From the NCBI RefSeq assembly GCF_010448835.1, contig NZ_CP048409.1:4753501-4817500 (forward strand): a DNA stretch of 64,000 nucleotides. The letters run 5' to 3'. Below the pieces are notes generated by a model, which worked only from the letters and a program-made list of their open reading frames with translations, had not been told where the DNA came from and did no database searches. The stretch is from Draconibacterium halophilum. GTDB lineage: Bacteria > Bacteroidota > Bacteroidia > Bacteroidales > Prolixibacteraceae. Positions 19,958-28,520 of this stretch are shown piece after piece. Each line of letters starts with the position of its first letter. The stretch's first letter is position 1. The translations under genes and the position numbers were made by a program.

Positions 19958-20530
19958 TCAGCGTTCCGAATTCTTCCGCATTCGTTTTGGCCCATACCAC
20001 AACCAAAATCCGGTTATACAGAATAACAGCAATGATAAACCAGCTACACTGGAATAGATTAGTTTAAACCAGCCATCAGTACGAAACCAATGATCGAGGA
20101 CAGAACCATCGTGTATATTTTCGATTAAATCCGACCACCGACGTTCAATCTGCAAAAGTTCTCCTGTGGCACCGTCTAACTGAATGCCCCAATAACCTTC
20201 CTCAAACACAAACTTTATCATCCCCTTGCTCTGACGCACATCAATCTTATCCAATTCGGGCGTCTTCTGGGCAGAAATAGAATCGTGATAAACCTGAAAT
20301 GCTATAGCGTGCAGGCTGTCAATGGTTAGCCATTCACTCAACTCCGTGGAAGTTCCTGTTTGCGATTTTGCAAGAATAAGACCACCACTGTTCTTTTTCC
20401 AGGTCAACAAAATTCCAGATACAGAGATAAATATGAATAATACAAACAACAAAACTCCTGTGGTACGGTGTACTTTTCTGAAATTCCGAATTAGTTTTGC
20501 TTGTTTTGCTCTGCCAGTATTTTTGGTCAT
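19958..20530 (-). CDS. PepSY-associated transmembrane protein
   Basis: 190-residue inner-membrane protein: transmembrane helix ~25-45 with FRKVHRTTGVLL before it, periplasmic PepSY-like middle (residues ~60-140), and a second helix ~155-178 followed by WLWYGPKRMRK. This is the layout of short PepSY-TM proteins, often linked to iron uptake or flavin electron transfer. It is the last of three minus-strand genes (with the broken small ORF and the coiled-coil lipoprotein), which may be co-transcribed. Confidence 0.75.
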   Translation of the reverse strand: MTKNTGRAKQAKLIRNFRKVHRTTGVLLFVLFIFISVSGILLTWKKNSGGLILAKSQTGTSTELSEWLTIDSLHAIAFQVYHDSISAQKTPELDKIDVRQSKGMIKFVFEEGYWGIQLDGATGELLQIERRWSDLIENIHDGSVLDHWFRTDGWFKLIYSSVAGLSLLLFCITGFWLWYGPKRMRKNSER

Positions 20531-20614
20531 ACGATATAATAAATTGCAGGTTGCCGGTAAAAGATTATGCTTTTGCCGGCTCTAATTTTGGGACCAAAAA
20601 TAACATAATTCCCA

Positions 20615-20874
20615 TTACTTTTCCCGGAGTGGAATTTGTATGTAAAAAGACTCATTATTTGGGGTTGTATTGATATCAATAATAGAACAAGCCGCGTAAA
20701 GAGCGTTGGAATTTCCGTCTCTATAAATCAGCAATTGAGGACGCTCCAGTCGGTTTACTTTAATCGTATCGCCTGATTGAAGCTCCAGTTGCTTTTTCAG
20801 AAAAAAGGATCAGCAAACATACCAAAAGCAAGCAGTATAAAAATGCCTAAAATAATTGCCGTTGAATTCTTCAG
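20615..20874 (-). pseudogene. Small membrane-anchored protein, frameshifted
   Basis: Two minus-strand frames join into one plausible ~86-residue protein. The first has a hydrophobic helix (STAIILGIFILLAFGMFADP) and stops at TTCTGA; the second continues without a start as LKKQLELQSGDTIKV and ends FYIQIPLREK. One extra T in the six-T run (20801-20806) would fuse them. No ATG precedes the helix, so the true start is uncertain (CTG at 20874 or another codon). It begins a few nt after the stop of the lipoprotein gene, suggesting one operon. Either a sequencing error or real decay. Confidence 0.55.
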
Positions 20875-20885
20875 TTTTTCTATTG

Positions 20886-21680
20886 TTACTGAATATTAAG
20901 TTTTTCCTCAAGCGCTTTTATTTCCTGCTTCAGCATATTTTTCTTTTTAATCGCTTTCGACAAGGCAAGTGCATCGCGAACAGCTTCCTTATCGTAGGTT
21001 TCAAGAATAATGTAATAGTATTCATTACCCAGAAAAACTGCTTTCAGATTACGTTCTACATTATTCGCAATAAATTCAATCACACCATTGTCTTTCCCGT
21101 TTCGGTACGATACCTTTTCCCACTTCGCTTCCATAAAATCGCTGCGGTGGTTATCTCCCGAATCAATTGGAATCTGGTCGGTTTTTGCATCGTCGCCACT
21201 GTCGTAAACACGAAGCCCGGTGTGGTCCAACCAGTTTTCGCCATGATAATTACTGCTTAAATATAATTCGCCACGCTCATCTAAATGCACCTGAATGTAC
21301 GAACGATCCCACGCCCTTTTAAATGTCTGACGCTTGTGAATATATTGTGTATACCGGTCAAATTCCGTCTTTTCTTTTACGAAGGATTTTTCCAGCTCGG
21401 CAACCTGCACTGTTGCAGAATCTAGTTCTGCCTCCTTGCGCTGCATCACCTGAAAACGAACTTCTTGCAACAGATTTTTAGCTGCGTTGGCCGAATACAT
21501 CGCCTCGGGGTACAATTTTGGAATACTATCCAACGTGCGAATGGCCTTCGCTGTATCGTTTTTTGCCAGCAGGTTTTTAGCCAGATCGATCTTTACACGC
21601 GCCTTATCCTCATCCGAAGGGCCACATGAAACAAAAATTATTAGTACAAAAAGCACCAGGTATTGAGCAGAAATCTTCAT
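20886..21680 (-). CDS. Coiled-coil lipoprotein of unknown function
   Basis: 264 residues from the ATG at 21680 (an ATG at 21707 adds nine residues before the signal). Lipobox FVSC with Cys19, so it is an exported lipoprotein. Residues ~25-75 look like helical hairpins (KIDLAKNLLAKNDTAKAIRTL), followed by a coiled coil to ~110, a beta-rich domain (YIQVHLDERGELYLSSNY) and a C-terminal helix KKKNMLKQEIKALEEKL. No family recognised. Transcribed divergently from the SPOUT methyltransferase, with a dispersed repeat in the shared upstream region. Confidence 0.7.
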   Translation of the reverse strand: MKISAQYLVLFVLIIFVSCGPSDEDKARVKIDLAKNLLAKNDTAKAIRTLDSIPKLYPEAMYSANAAKNLLQEVRFQVMQRKEAELDSATVQVAELEKSFVKEKTEFDRYTQYIHKRQTFKRAWDRSYIQVHLDERGELYLSSNYHGENWLDHTGLRVYDSGDDAKTDQIPIDSGDNHRSDFMEAKWEKVSYRNGKDNGVIEFIANNVERNLKAVFLGNEYYYIILETYDKEAVRDALALSKAIKKKNMLKQEIKALEEKLNIQ

Positions 21681-21700
21681 TCGTTTATAATTGTTTATTT

Positions 21701-21772
21701 TTGGCAACTCATGAAACTCGCATAATCATACCTTACAGTATTATACTGACTTTGTATTATGCTCGTTTCATC
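21701..21772 (-). repeat. Dispersed GAAACGAGC repeat, copy 3 (inverted)
   Basis: On the minus strand it reads GATGAAACGAGCATAATAC at one end and ATTATGCGAGTTTCATGAG followed by TTGCC at the other, so the ends are almost perfect 16-nt inverted repeats. It occupies the divergent promoter region between the lipoprotein and the methyltransferase. Confidence 0.65.
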
Positions 21773-21832
21773 TATAATCTTTTATACAAAAGTAGTATTT
21801 TAATAGTAACACAGAAAAGTCAGCTTATTATC

Positions 21833-22348
21833 ATGAACACCAATTCTGTACAATTTTTTAATACAAAAGATGCCGAAATTTTCCCTGATACAAGTGCGAT
21901 AATAATTGCTGCCTGGCGTTTGTCGAATGCCGAAAATATTGGAAAGATCATTCGGCTGGCTCACAACCTTGGAGCTACAGAAGCGTTGTTTGTGCGAGAA
22001 GCTGAAAATCACCGGGAATCGAAGATTAAAAAAACGGCTGGTTTTTCATACGATCAGATGAAGTGGCGTTTTATTTCAGAAAGCGATTTTTTGAAATTAC
22101 TGGATGCCGATTATCAGCTTACCATTTTAGAAACCTGCGATGGCGCCACAAATATCTATCGCGAAAAACTACCAAAAAAAACAATTTTACTGGCGGGTAG
22201 CGAATCGCACGGGCTTCCTGAGAACATAATAAAAATTGCCAATAAAAGCGTTTATATCCCCATGCCCGGTGCTTGTAAATCGTTAAATATTTCAAACGCA
22301 CTGTCGGTTGCCGCTTTTGAATGGTATCGCCAAAACACCAGCATTTAA
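21833..22348 (+). CDS. TrmH/SpoU-family RNA 2'-O-methyltransferase
   Basis: 171 residues from the ATG at 21833; the longer frame upstream runs through the neighbouring gene's start and is rejected. It shows the SPOUT knot motifs in order: NAENIGKIIRLAHNLGATEA (motif 1), ILLAGSESHGLPENI (motif 2) and YIPMPGACKSLNISNALSVA (motif 3). It would methylate a ribose in tRNA or rRNA using SAM; the target base cannot be told. No N-terminal substrate-binding domain. Confidence 0.88.
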   Translation: MNTNSVQFFNTKDAEIFPDTSAIIIAAWRLSNAENIGKIIRLAHNLGATEALFVREAENHRESKIKKTAGFSYDQMKWRFISESDFLKLLDADYQLTILETCDGATNIYREKLPKKTILLAGSESHGLPENIIKIANKSVYIPMPGACKSLNISNALSVAAFEWYRQNTSI

Positions 22349-22465
22349 TATTTTAATTCCGAATCGGTATTATCAACACTCATTTTACAAAATTGAAATT
22401 AACTCTGGCTTAACGCTTATAGTTATAGATTATTTCTATCTTTAAAACAAAAATCGACTTACGCC

Positions 22466-23407
22466 ATGATTACCCTAACCCAACTAGAGTACATAGTTGC
22501 CGTTGACACTCATCGTCATTTTGGCAAAGCCGCCGAGGCATGTTTTATTACACAGCCAACGCTTTCCATGCAAATAAAAAAGCTGGAAGAAGACCTGGAG
22601 ATTATAATTTTCGACAGAAGTAAACAACCACTTATTCCTACCGATGTTGGAATTCGGATTGTTGAACAGGCCAGAGTAGTTTTAAAACAGGCAGAAGAGG
22701 TAAACAACATTGTAAAAGACCATAAAAACCAGGTCTCGGGCATGTTGCGCATTGGAATTATACCAACGCTGGCACCCTACTTACTCCCAATTTTTGTGGG
22801 AAATTACAAAAAGAAGTACCCGAATATTTTCATTAAAGTGGTTGAAGCAACAACTGAAAACATTATCAATTTATTACACAAAGATCTAATTGATGTTGGT
22901 ATCCTGGTAACTCCTCTGCACGAAGAGAAAATACTCGAAAAGCCTTTGTTTTACGAGGAAATGCTTATTTATGCCAACAGCGGACACAAACTACATAAAC
23001 AAAAAGAAATTACCGTTGAAGACATTGCAACGCCTGAAATATGGCTGCTTAGCGACGGACACTGTTTCCGCAACCAGGTGGTTAACCTCTGTTCTTATTT
23101 GGGAACTACCGACAGTCAACTGCCATTTCACTTTGAAGCCGGATCGCTGGAAACATTAATGAACATTGTTGACCGCGAAGGAGGAATTACACTTATCCCG
23201 GAGTTGGCAAAAGCTACCATGTCGCAAAAAAGAGCTTACAACGTGGAAAATTTCACCAACCTTAAACCACTTCGGGAAGTTAGTTTAGTGTACTCGCGGC
23301 ATTATGCAAAACACAAGTTAATCAACCTGCTTTGGCGGGAAATTAAAGAATCAGTTCCGGAAGAGTTACAGGACGAAAACCGTGGAACAATTGTAGAATG
23401 GCGCTAA
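22466..23407 (+). CDS. oxyR: OxyR-type hydrogen peroxide sensor (LysR family)
   Basis: 313-residue LysR-type transcription factor with N-terminal winged HTH (residues 4-62, ending QPLIPTDVGIRI) and a periplasmic-binding-like effector domain. The OxyR redox pair is visible: C200 in LSDGHC and C209 in VVNLC, nine residues apart exactly as C199/C208 in E. coli. This makes an H2O2 sensor controlling catalase, peroxiredoxin and Dps genes very likely. Single gene, followed by tRNA-Leu. Confidence 0.92.
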   Translation: MITLTQLEYIVAVDTHRHFGKAAEACFITQPTLSMQIKKLEEDLEIIIFDRSKQPLIPTDVGIRIVEQARVVLKQAEEVNNIVKDHKNQVSGMLRIGIIPTLAPYLLPIFVGNYKKKYPNIFIKVVEATTENIINLLHKDLIDVGILVTPLHEEKILEKPLFYEEMLIYANSGHKLHKQKEITVEDIATPEIWLLSDGHCFRNQVVNLCSYLGTTDSQLPFHFEAGSLETLMNIVDREGGITLIPELAKATMSQKRAYNVENFTNLKPLREVSLVYSRHYAKHKLINLLWREIKESVPEELQDENRGTIVEWR

Positions 23408-23476
23408 TAAAAGGACGCAAACTACAATCTTGATTATTAAATAAAGCGTACTTCCGAATTTTTCTCCCTGAATTTA

Positions 23477-23505
23477 TTGCAAAATAAATTTTTTATATAT
23501 CTTTG
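23477..23505 (+). promoter_or_regulatory. Bacteroidota-type promoter for tRNA-Leu
   Basis: TTG (23477-23479), 18 nt, then TATCTTTG (23498-23505), matching the Bacteroidota -33/-7 pattern with the TANNTTTG -7 box. Transcription would begin a few nt before the tRNA 5' end at 23517. Confidence 0.7.
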
Positions 23506-23516
23506 CGCCGCAATTC

Positions 23517-23598
23517 GCGGATGTGGCGGAATTGGTAGACGCGCTAGACTTAGGATCTAGTGCCTTATGGCGTGGGGGTTCGAGTCCCTTCATCCGCA
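23517..23598 (+). tRNA. tRNA-Leu (anticodon UAG)
   Basis: 82-nt leucine tRNA. Acceptor stem GCGGATG/CATCCGC, D arm, anticodon stem CTAGA/TCTAG with loop CTTAGGA (anticodon TAG at 23551-23553), a long variable arm TGCCTTATGGCGTG as expected for class II tRNAs, and T arm with GTTCGAGTC. CCA is not encoded. A strong terminator follows. Confidence 0.96.
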
Positions 23599-23609
23599 CT
23601 CAAAAAAAC

Positions 23610-23645
23610 CGCCGACCTTAATTATAAAAGGTTGGCGTTTTTTGC
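23610..23645 (+). terminator. Intrinsic terminator after tRNA-Leu
   Basis: 10-bp stem (CGCCGACCTT with AAGGTTGGCG, one wobble), short AT loop, then six T. Confidence 0.9.
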
Positions 23646-23673
23646 ATTTTAGGGGTATAAAAAATTTATCATC

Positions 23674-25035
23674 ATGAACATTAATTTAGAAAACATCGAC
23701 CAGGTTAACGCGGTAATCAACCTTACCATCGAAAAAACTGACTATGAAAAACAAGTTGCCGATGTTTTAAAAGACTATCGTCAAAAAGCCACAATCCCAG
23801 GATTTCGCCCCGGTAAAGTTCCGGCAGGCTTAATCAAAAAAAGATTTGGAACTGCAGTTTTGGTTGAAGAGGTAAATAAACTGATCTCTCAAAACCTGTC
23901 GAAATACATGATGGATGAAAAACTTCCGATACTTGGCGAGCCTATGCCAAACGAGGAAAAACAAAAGCCAATCGATTGGGAGAAAGACGAGACGTTTGAA
24001 TTTGCTTTCGACGTAGCTTTGTCTCCAGAAGTAAACGTATCGCTCGATAAGCGCAACAAATACACTTACTACAATATTGCCGTTTCTGATGACATGATTC
24101 AGCAGCAAGTTGACATGGCAGCGTCACAGCTGGGAGAAAATATACCTGCTGAGGAAGCAAAAGAAGACAGTTCTGTTCGTGGTAATTTTGTTCAGCTTGA
24201 TGCAGAAGGAAATGAAGTTGAAGGCGGAATTGCTCCGGAAGGCGTTCTTTTGGCGGTTGACAAAATCAAAGACGAAGAAGTTAAAAATGCATTTATCGGT
24301 TGCAAAAAAGACGACATTATCGTTTTCAACCCGATAAAAGCGTTCGAAAATAACCACGAAGTTTCGCACATGCTTAACATCAAGCATGAAGAAGCTGACA
24401 CACTGGAAAGCGATTTCAGATATACCGTTACAGAAATTCTTCAGTTCCAAAAAGCAGAATTGAACGAAGAATTGTTCAAAAAACTTTATGGCGAGGAAAC
24501 TGAAATCAAAACGCTGGAAGATTTTAAAGCACAGATAAAAGAAGATCTGGCTAAAAACCTGGCCCTTTCATCCGATCATAAATTCTCATTAGACACGCGC
24601 GATGCGCTGGTTGAAAAAACGGAACTGGAGTTACCAGAGGAATTTTTGAAACGTTGGTTAAATGCTGTAAATAAAGAATTAACACCGGAGCAAATTGAGA
24701 AGGAGTTCCCGGCATTTATTCTTGACCTGAAATGGCAATTGATTAAAGACAATATTGCAAAAGAAAACGAACTAACAATTGAAGCGGAAGAAGCTGAAGA
24801 CTTTGCCAAGAAAATGGCAATGGCACAGTTCCAGCAGTACGGTATCCAAGATGCACCGGAGGAGCAACTGGAATCGTTCGCAAAAATGATGCTTGAAAAA
24901 CCTGAAGAAAAAGAACGTATCTACAAAAAATTATTGGAAGACAAAGTTGTAGAAGTAGTGAAAGAAAAAGTTACTATTCAGGAAGAAGAAGTATCGCAGG
25001 AAAAATTCAACGAAATGATGCAGGCAAACCAATAG
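23674..25035 (+). CDS. tig: Trigger factor
   Basis: Ribosome-bound chaperone, 453 residues. The ribosome-binding signature is present in the N-terminal domain as GFRPGKVP (residues ~43-50). A divergent middle PPIase domain and the C-terminal helical chaperone arms (residues ~255-430) follow. As in most bacteria it precedes clpP and clpX. Confidence 0.93.
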   Translation: MNINLENIDQVNAVINLTIEKTDYEKQVADVLKDYRQKATIPGFRPGKVPAGLIKKRFGTAVLVEEVNKLISQNLSKYMMDEKLPILGEPMPNEEKQKPIDWEKDETFEFAFDVALSPEVNVSLDKRNKYTYYNIAVSDDMIQQQVDMAASQLGENIPAEEAKEDSSVRGNFVQLDAEGNEVEGGIAPEGVLLAVDKIKDEEVKNAFIGCKKDDIIVFNPIKAFENNHEVSHMLNIKHEEADTLESDFRYTVTEILQFQKAELNEELFKKLYGEETEIKTLEDFKAQIKEDLAKNLALSSDHKFSLDTRDALVEKTELELPEEFLKRWLNAVNKELTPEQIEKEFPAFILDLKWQLIKDNIAKENELTIEAEEAEDFAKKMAMAQFQQYGIQDAPEEQLESFAKMMLEKPEEKERIYKKLLEDKVVEVVKEKVTIQEEEVSQEKFNEMMQANQ

Positions 25036-25152
25036 AACCTGTATTCATCTGAAAATATTTTGCTGAGTGCATCAGCGTGAATCTTTTTTATAACTTTGTA
25101 AATCGAAGAAACCGAATTTGCAAAGTTATTTTTTTTACAAGCAATTATAAAA

Positions 25153-25826
25153 ATGGACAACAACGAATTTAAAAAATATGCAACGAAGCATGCTGGTATC
25201 AGCAGCTTAACAATGGACAAATATACATCGGTATATGGCAGTTATATTTCGCCAACAATTATCGAAGAGCGCCAGTTAAACGTAGCATCAATGGATGTAT
25301 TTTCGCGTTTAATGATGGACCGTATCATTTTCCTTGGTGTACCAATTGACGATACAGTGGCTAACATTATTCAGGCACAATTGCTGTTCCTCGAGTCGAC
25401 CGATCCGTCGAAAGACATTCAGATCTACTTCAACTCACCGGGAGGTTCCGTACATGCCGGATTGGGTATTTACGATACCATGCAATACATTTCTGCCGAT
25501 GTTGCTACCATCTGTACAGGTATGGCAGCTTCAATGGCGGCTGTGTTAATGACAGCCGGACAGAAAGGAAAACGTTCTGCATTAACCCATTCTCGAATAA
25601 TGATCCACCAGCCAATGGGTGGAGCTCAGGGCAGGCGTCTGATATTGAGATCACCGCTCGCGAGATTATTAAAATCAAGAATGAACTCTATTCAATTCTG
25701 GCCGATCACTCAGGCCAAACGAAAGAACAAATTGAAAAAGACTCAGATCGGGATTACTGGATGACAGCGAAGGAAGCGGTTGCCTATGGTATGATCGATG
25801 AAATTTTAGTTAGAAATAACAAGTAA
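25153..25826 (+). pseudogene. clpP: ATP-dependent Clp protease proteolytic subunit, frameshifted
   Basis: The frame from 25153 reads normal ClpP through residue 160: catalytic S127 in CTGMAAS and H152 in MIHQP. It then leaves the frame after PMGGAQG at about 25633 and ends at 25764 in unrelated residues. In the next frame the normal ClpP tail continues (QASDIEITAREIIKIKNEL, then KDSDRDYWM holding the catalytic Asp, to EILVRNNK) up to TAA at 25826. One missing base (GGGCAGG for GGGCCAGG) explains it; repair gives a 224-residue ClpP. The stop overlaps the clpX start by one base (TAATG), as for a live operon. I judge error in the sequence more likely than true loss. Confidence 0.88.
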
Positions 25827-27058
25827 TGCCAAATAAAGAAAAGATGGATAAGTGTTCGTTCTGCGGACGGGAAAAGAAAGAAGTAAATCTTCTGATAGCG
25901 GGGATTGACGGACACATTTGCGACCGTTGTGCCGAGCAGGCTAACTCCATAATTCAGGAAGAGGTGAAAACATCAAGCTCTTTCGATTTGGATGATATTC
26001 AACTGCTCAAGCCAAAAGAGATTAAGGATTTTCTTGATCAATACGTTATTGGCCAGAATCGCGCAAAACGTGTTCTATCGGTTTCGGTTTACAATCATTA
26101 CAAACGTTTGACACAAAAAGTTGACGATGATGAAACCGAGATTGAAAAGTCGAACATTATTTTAGTTGGCGAAACGGGTACGGGAAAAACCTTGTTGGCA
26201 CGCACCATTGCAAAAATGTTACATGTTCCGTTTACCATTGTTGACGCGACGGTACTTACGGAAGCCGGTTATGTTGGTGAAGATATAGAAAGCTTGTTGA
26301 CACGTTTGTTGCAAGCTGCCGATTATAATGTGGAAGCTGCCGAACGTGGGATCGTATTTGTTGATGAAATTGATAAGATCGCACGCAAGAGCGATAATCC
26401 ATCGATAACACGAGATGTTTCAGGAGAAGGCGTTCAGCAAGGCTTGTTGAAACTGCTGGAAGGTTCGATTGTAAATGTTCCGCCACAAGGAGGACGTAAA
26501 CACCCGGAACAAAAACTGATTCCGGTTGATACAAAAAATATTCTGTTTGTTTGTGGTGGCGCGTTTGATGGCATTGAGCGCAAAATTGCCAACCGACTAA
26601 ACACAAAAGTTATTGGCTACAGCGCAGCAAAAGATGCTGATCGTATTGAGCGCGAAAACCTGTTGCAATACGTTTCGCCACAGGATTTAAAATCATTCGG
26701 ATTAATTCCGGAGATCATTGGTCGTTTGCCGGTGCTTACTTATCTGAATCCTTTAGATAAAGAAACACTTCGCCGCATTTTAACTGAGCCAAAAAATTCA
26801 GTGATCAAGCAATACAAAAAGCTGTTTAAGCTGGATGAGATTGAGTTGGAATTTGAAGAAGATGCGCTGGAATACATTGTTGACAAGGCAATTGAATTTA
26901 AGTTGGGTGCACGTGGATTACGTTCGATTTGCGAAAATATTATGAACGATGCGATGTTCGATGCCCCATCAGAAGAAATAACTGAACTCTGCATTACTAA
27001 AGAATACGCCGAAGGACAAATTGACAAATCGGGTATCAGACGATTAAAAGCAAGCTAA
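25826..27058 (+). CDS. clpX: ATP-dependent Clp protease ATP-binding subunit ClpX
   Basis: 410-residue AAA+ unfoldase partner of ClpP. N-terminal zinc-binding domain with CSFC and CDRC pairs (residues ~9-36), Walker A GETGTGKT near 115, Walker B FVDEIDKI, and the C-terminal D2 small domain. The IGF-type ClpP-contact loop region follows the AAA+ core. Starts within the clpP stop codon. An 18-nt segment at its very end recurs 1.2 kb downstream. Confidence 0.95.
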   Translation: MPNKEKMDKCSFCGREKKEVNLLIAGIDGHICDRCAEQANSIIQEEVKTSSSFDLDDIQLLKPKEIKDFLDQYVIGQNRAKRVLSVSVYNHYKRLTQKVDDDETEIEKSNIILVGETGTGKTLLARTIAKMLHVPFTIVDATVLTEAGYVGEDIESLLTRLLQAADYNVEAAERGIVFVDEIDKIARKSDNPSITRDVSGEGVQQGLLKLLEGSIVNVPPQGGRKHPEQKLIPVDTKNILFVCGGAFDGIERKIANRLNTKVIGYSAAKDADRIERENLLQYVSPQDLKSFGLIPEIIGRLPVLTYLNPLDKETLRRILTEPKNSVIKQYKKLFKLDEIELEFEEDALEYIVDKAIEFKLGARGLRSICENIMNDAMFDAPSEEITELCITKEYAEGQIDKSGIRRLKAS

Positions 27059-27059
27059 G
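27042..27059 (+). repeat. 18-nt direct repeat at the clpX 3' end, copy 1
   Basis: GATTAAAAGCAAGCTAAG, encoding the last residues and stop of ClpX. The identical sequence recurs at 28246-28263, where it is also followed by ACAAAATAT-like sequence and an ACCG...CGGT terminator. Confidence 0.75.
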
Positions 27060-27081
27060 TACTTATAAAATATAGCAAAAA

Positions 27082-27108
27082 AACCGAACTAAAAAGTCCG
27101 GTTTTTTT
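27082..27108 (+). terminator. Intrinsic terminator after clpX
   Basis: ACCGAACT pairs with AGTCCGGT around a short A loop, followed by seven T. Confidence 0.8.
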
Positions 27109-27320
27109 GTGCCTTGTTTTTACTGCAAACCCTTGGAAAGCTGGTAACACTGATTTTGCTGATTGCCGCAGAATGAACTTCGGGATTAGTGCTGCAAGCT
27201 GGTGATGGTCCCATCCGGAGTGAGGCTATCACTTGGATTTTGTTCCTTTGTCAGACCTTGAAGGTCTTGTAATTAATGCTAAAAATGTTGTTTTATCTTT
27301 TACAGCTGTACGGCAGAGGA

Positions 27321-27343
27321 ACGATTTACAAAATCGCGCCAGC
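27321..27343 (+). repeat. REP-like hairpin element, left copy
   Basis: ACGATTTACAAAATCGCGCC followed by AGC; contains the stem CGATTT-ACA-AAATCG. The same 23 nt are present at 28219-28241. The surrounding 27190-27346 also holds the palindrome AGACCTTGAAGGTCT and may be a degraded full element. Confidence 0.65.
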
Positions 27344-27351
27344 AGCGGTCA

Positions 27352-27744
27352 TTACTTAATGATATGGAAGAGATTCCCTGTAGAACTTTGGGTCTCCAGG
27401 GGAACTCCATTATAAACGACGCTTTTGATTTCCTCTTCGTTTTTAGTATAACTAACAGTAATCGTATCGACATCATCCTTAAAATGGAATAAACCTTCCA
27501 TTAACCCATCGTCCGGATTTAGATACATATCTATTACTGTTATTCCTTCCAAAGTATCAACATGTGCAATTTCAGCAATACCTCTCATTGAGGTAATATG
27601 AAAATCTGTTAAGTCTAGTGAATCCGTAAACAAATCTTTTCCTAGTTCATCGAAGAACATAAAGCTAGCTGAGTACTCATAATAAGAACCAACGCCACAA
27701 GATGTGAACAAAAATATGCTTAATATTATTATAACTTTTTTCAT
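27352..27744 (-). CDS. Small lipoprotein of unknown function
   Basis: 130 residues with a lipoprotein signal (IIILSIFLFTSCG, Cys at 16). The mature part is acidic and beta-prone (FHITSMRGIAEIAHVDTLEG, VDTITVSYTKNEEEIKSVVY). No family recognised. It is the only gene in a ~1.2-kb stretch flanked on both sides by the same REP-like hairpin and by the duplicated clpX 3' end, so it may have arrived with that stretch. Confidence 0.55.
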   Translation of the reverse strand: MKKVIIILSIFLFTSCGVGSYYEYSASFMFFDELGKDLFTDSLDLTDFHITSMRGIAEIAHVDTLEGITVIDMYLNPDDGLMEGLFHFKDDVDTITVSYTKNEEEIKSVVYNGVPLETQSSTGNLFHIIK

Positions 27745-28134
27745 CGTGTTATGGTTTTATACCGTCAATCATTCTTCTATATTTAATATAATTATCTCCG
27801 TTGTCTGGTTTAGTAACACTAATGTTCAAAAACCAGGCGTTGGAATTTCTTTTGGGTTCCTTGACTTTTTTGGTACCAGCAGATTTCAAGTCACTTTTCT
27901 TGTTAATTAACTCACTGCAAATTCTGTAGCCTTTACCATACTTACAGAGTATTAAGGTACAATCAATTCTTCAATCTCAGGGTGTTCGGTTTTCTCACAC
28001 GAAACAAACAGTGTAAAAACCTACTAATAAAATAAATAAGAATTTTTTTTCATTTGGGTAATACTTTTTATGTTTATTAATACAAATAAAGATATTATTA
28101 GGACATCTACAATACTCTTTTGAATAATTTTATT
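27745..28134. other. AT-rich intergenic sequence
   Basis: Upstream region of the small lipoprotein. No supported gene; one frame near 28024-28257 overlaps the hairpin repeats and is not coding-like. Confidence 0.4.
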
Positions 28135-28245
28135 CCTCGCTGGTTCCGATTTGTAATCGGAACCTTTTGATACACTCAAAAAGTGAAGCTTTACTTTTTC
28201 AGCCTTATAGGCTGAGGCACGATTTACAAAATCGCGCCAGCGAAG
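28135..28245. repeat. REP/MITE-like element with four hairpins
   Basis: Ends CCTCGCTGG and CCAGCGAAGG are inverted repeats. Inside lie a perfect 10-bp stem (GGTTCCGATT-TGT-AATCGGAACC, 28142-28164), a near-palindrome around AAGCTT (28178-28199), CAGCC-TTATA-GGCTG, and CGATTT-ACA-AAATCG. No coding capacity. The right-hand hairpin is shared with 27321-27343. Confidence 0.65.
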
Positions 28246-28263
28246 GATTAAAAGCAAGCTAAG
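28246..28263 (+). repeat. 18-nt direct repeat, copy 2 (relic of the clpX 3' end)
   Basis: Identical to 27042-27059 and not part of a gene here. It directly follows the REP-like element. Confidence 0.7.
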
Positions 28264-28285
28264 CGCTTAGCACAAAATATGAGTT

Positions 28286-28316
28286 AAAACCGTACTTCTC
28301 TTTTCGGTTTTTTTTG
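28286..28316 (+). terminator. Terminator-like hairpin, possibly the displaced clpX terminator
   Basis: AAAACCG pairs with CGGTTTT across a 12-nt loop, followed by T-rich sequence. No gene ends immediately before it. Confidence 0.6.
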
Positions 28317-28520
28317 CTTTTAATTTATATGTTCCCTATATAATCTTTTTTAACTTTCTTTAACTTTTATACATAAACCCTTGTATATAAAGCATTGCAC
28401 AGGCATATTTCAGCCATATTTTTATTTTTGTTTATTTTTTTTAATTCTTTATTAAACATTAATGAATTGTTTACTGTTTTGAGTGTAATTACATTTTAAA
28501 CTCATTAAAAATCTACAGAA
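28317..28520. promoter_or_regulatory. AT-rich leader before the fasciclin gene
   Basis: About 200 nt of very AT-rich sequence holding the fasciclin promoter; I could not fix a convincing -33/-7 pair. Confidence 0.35.
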
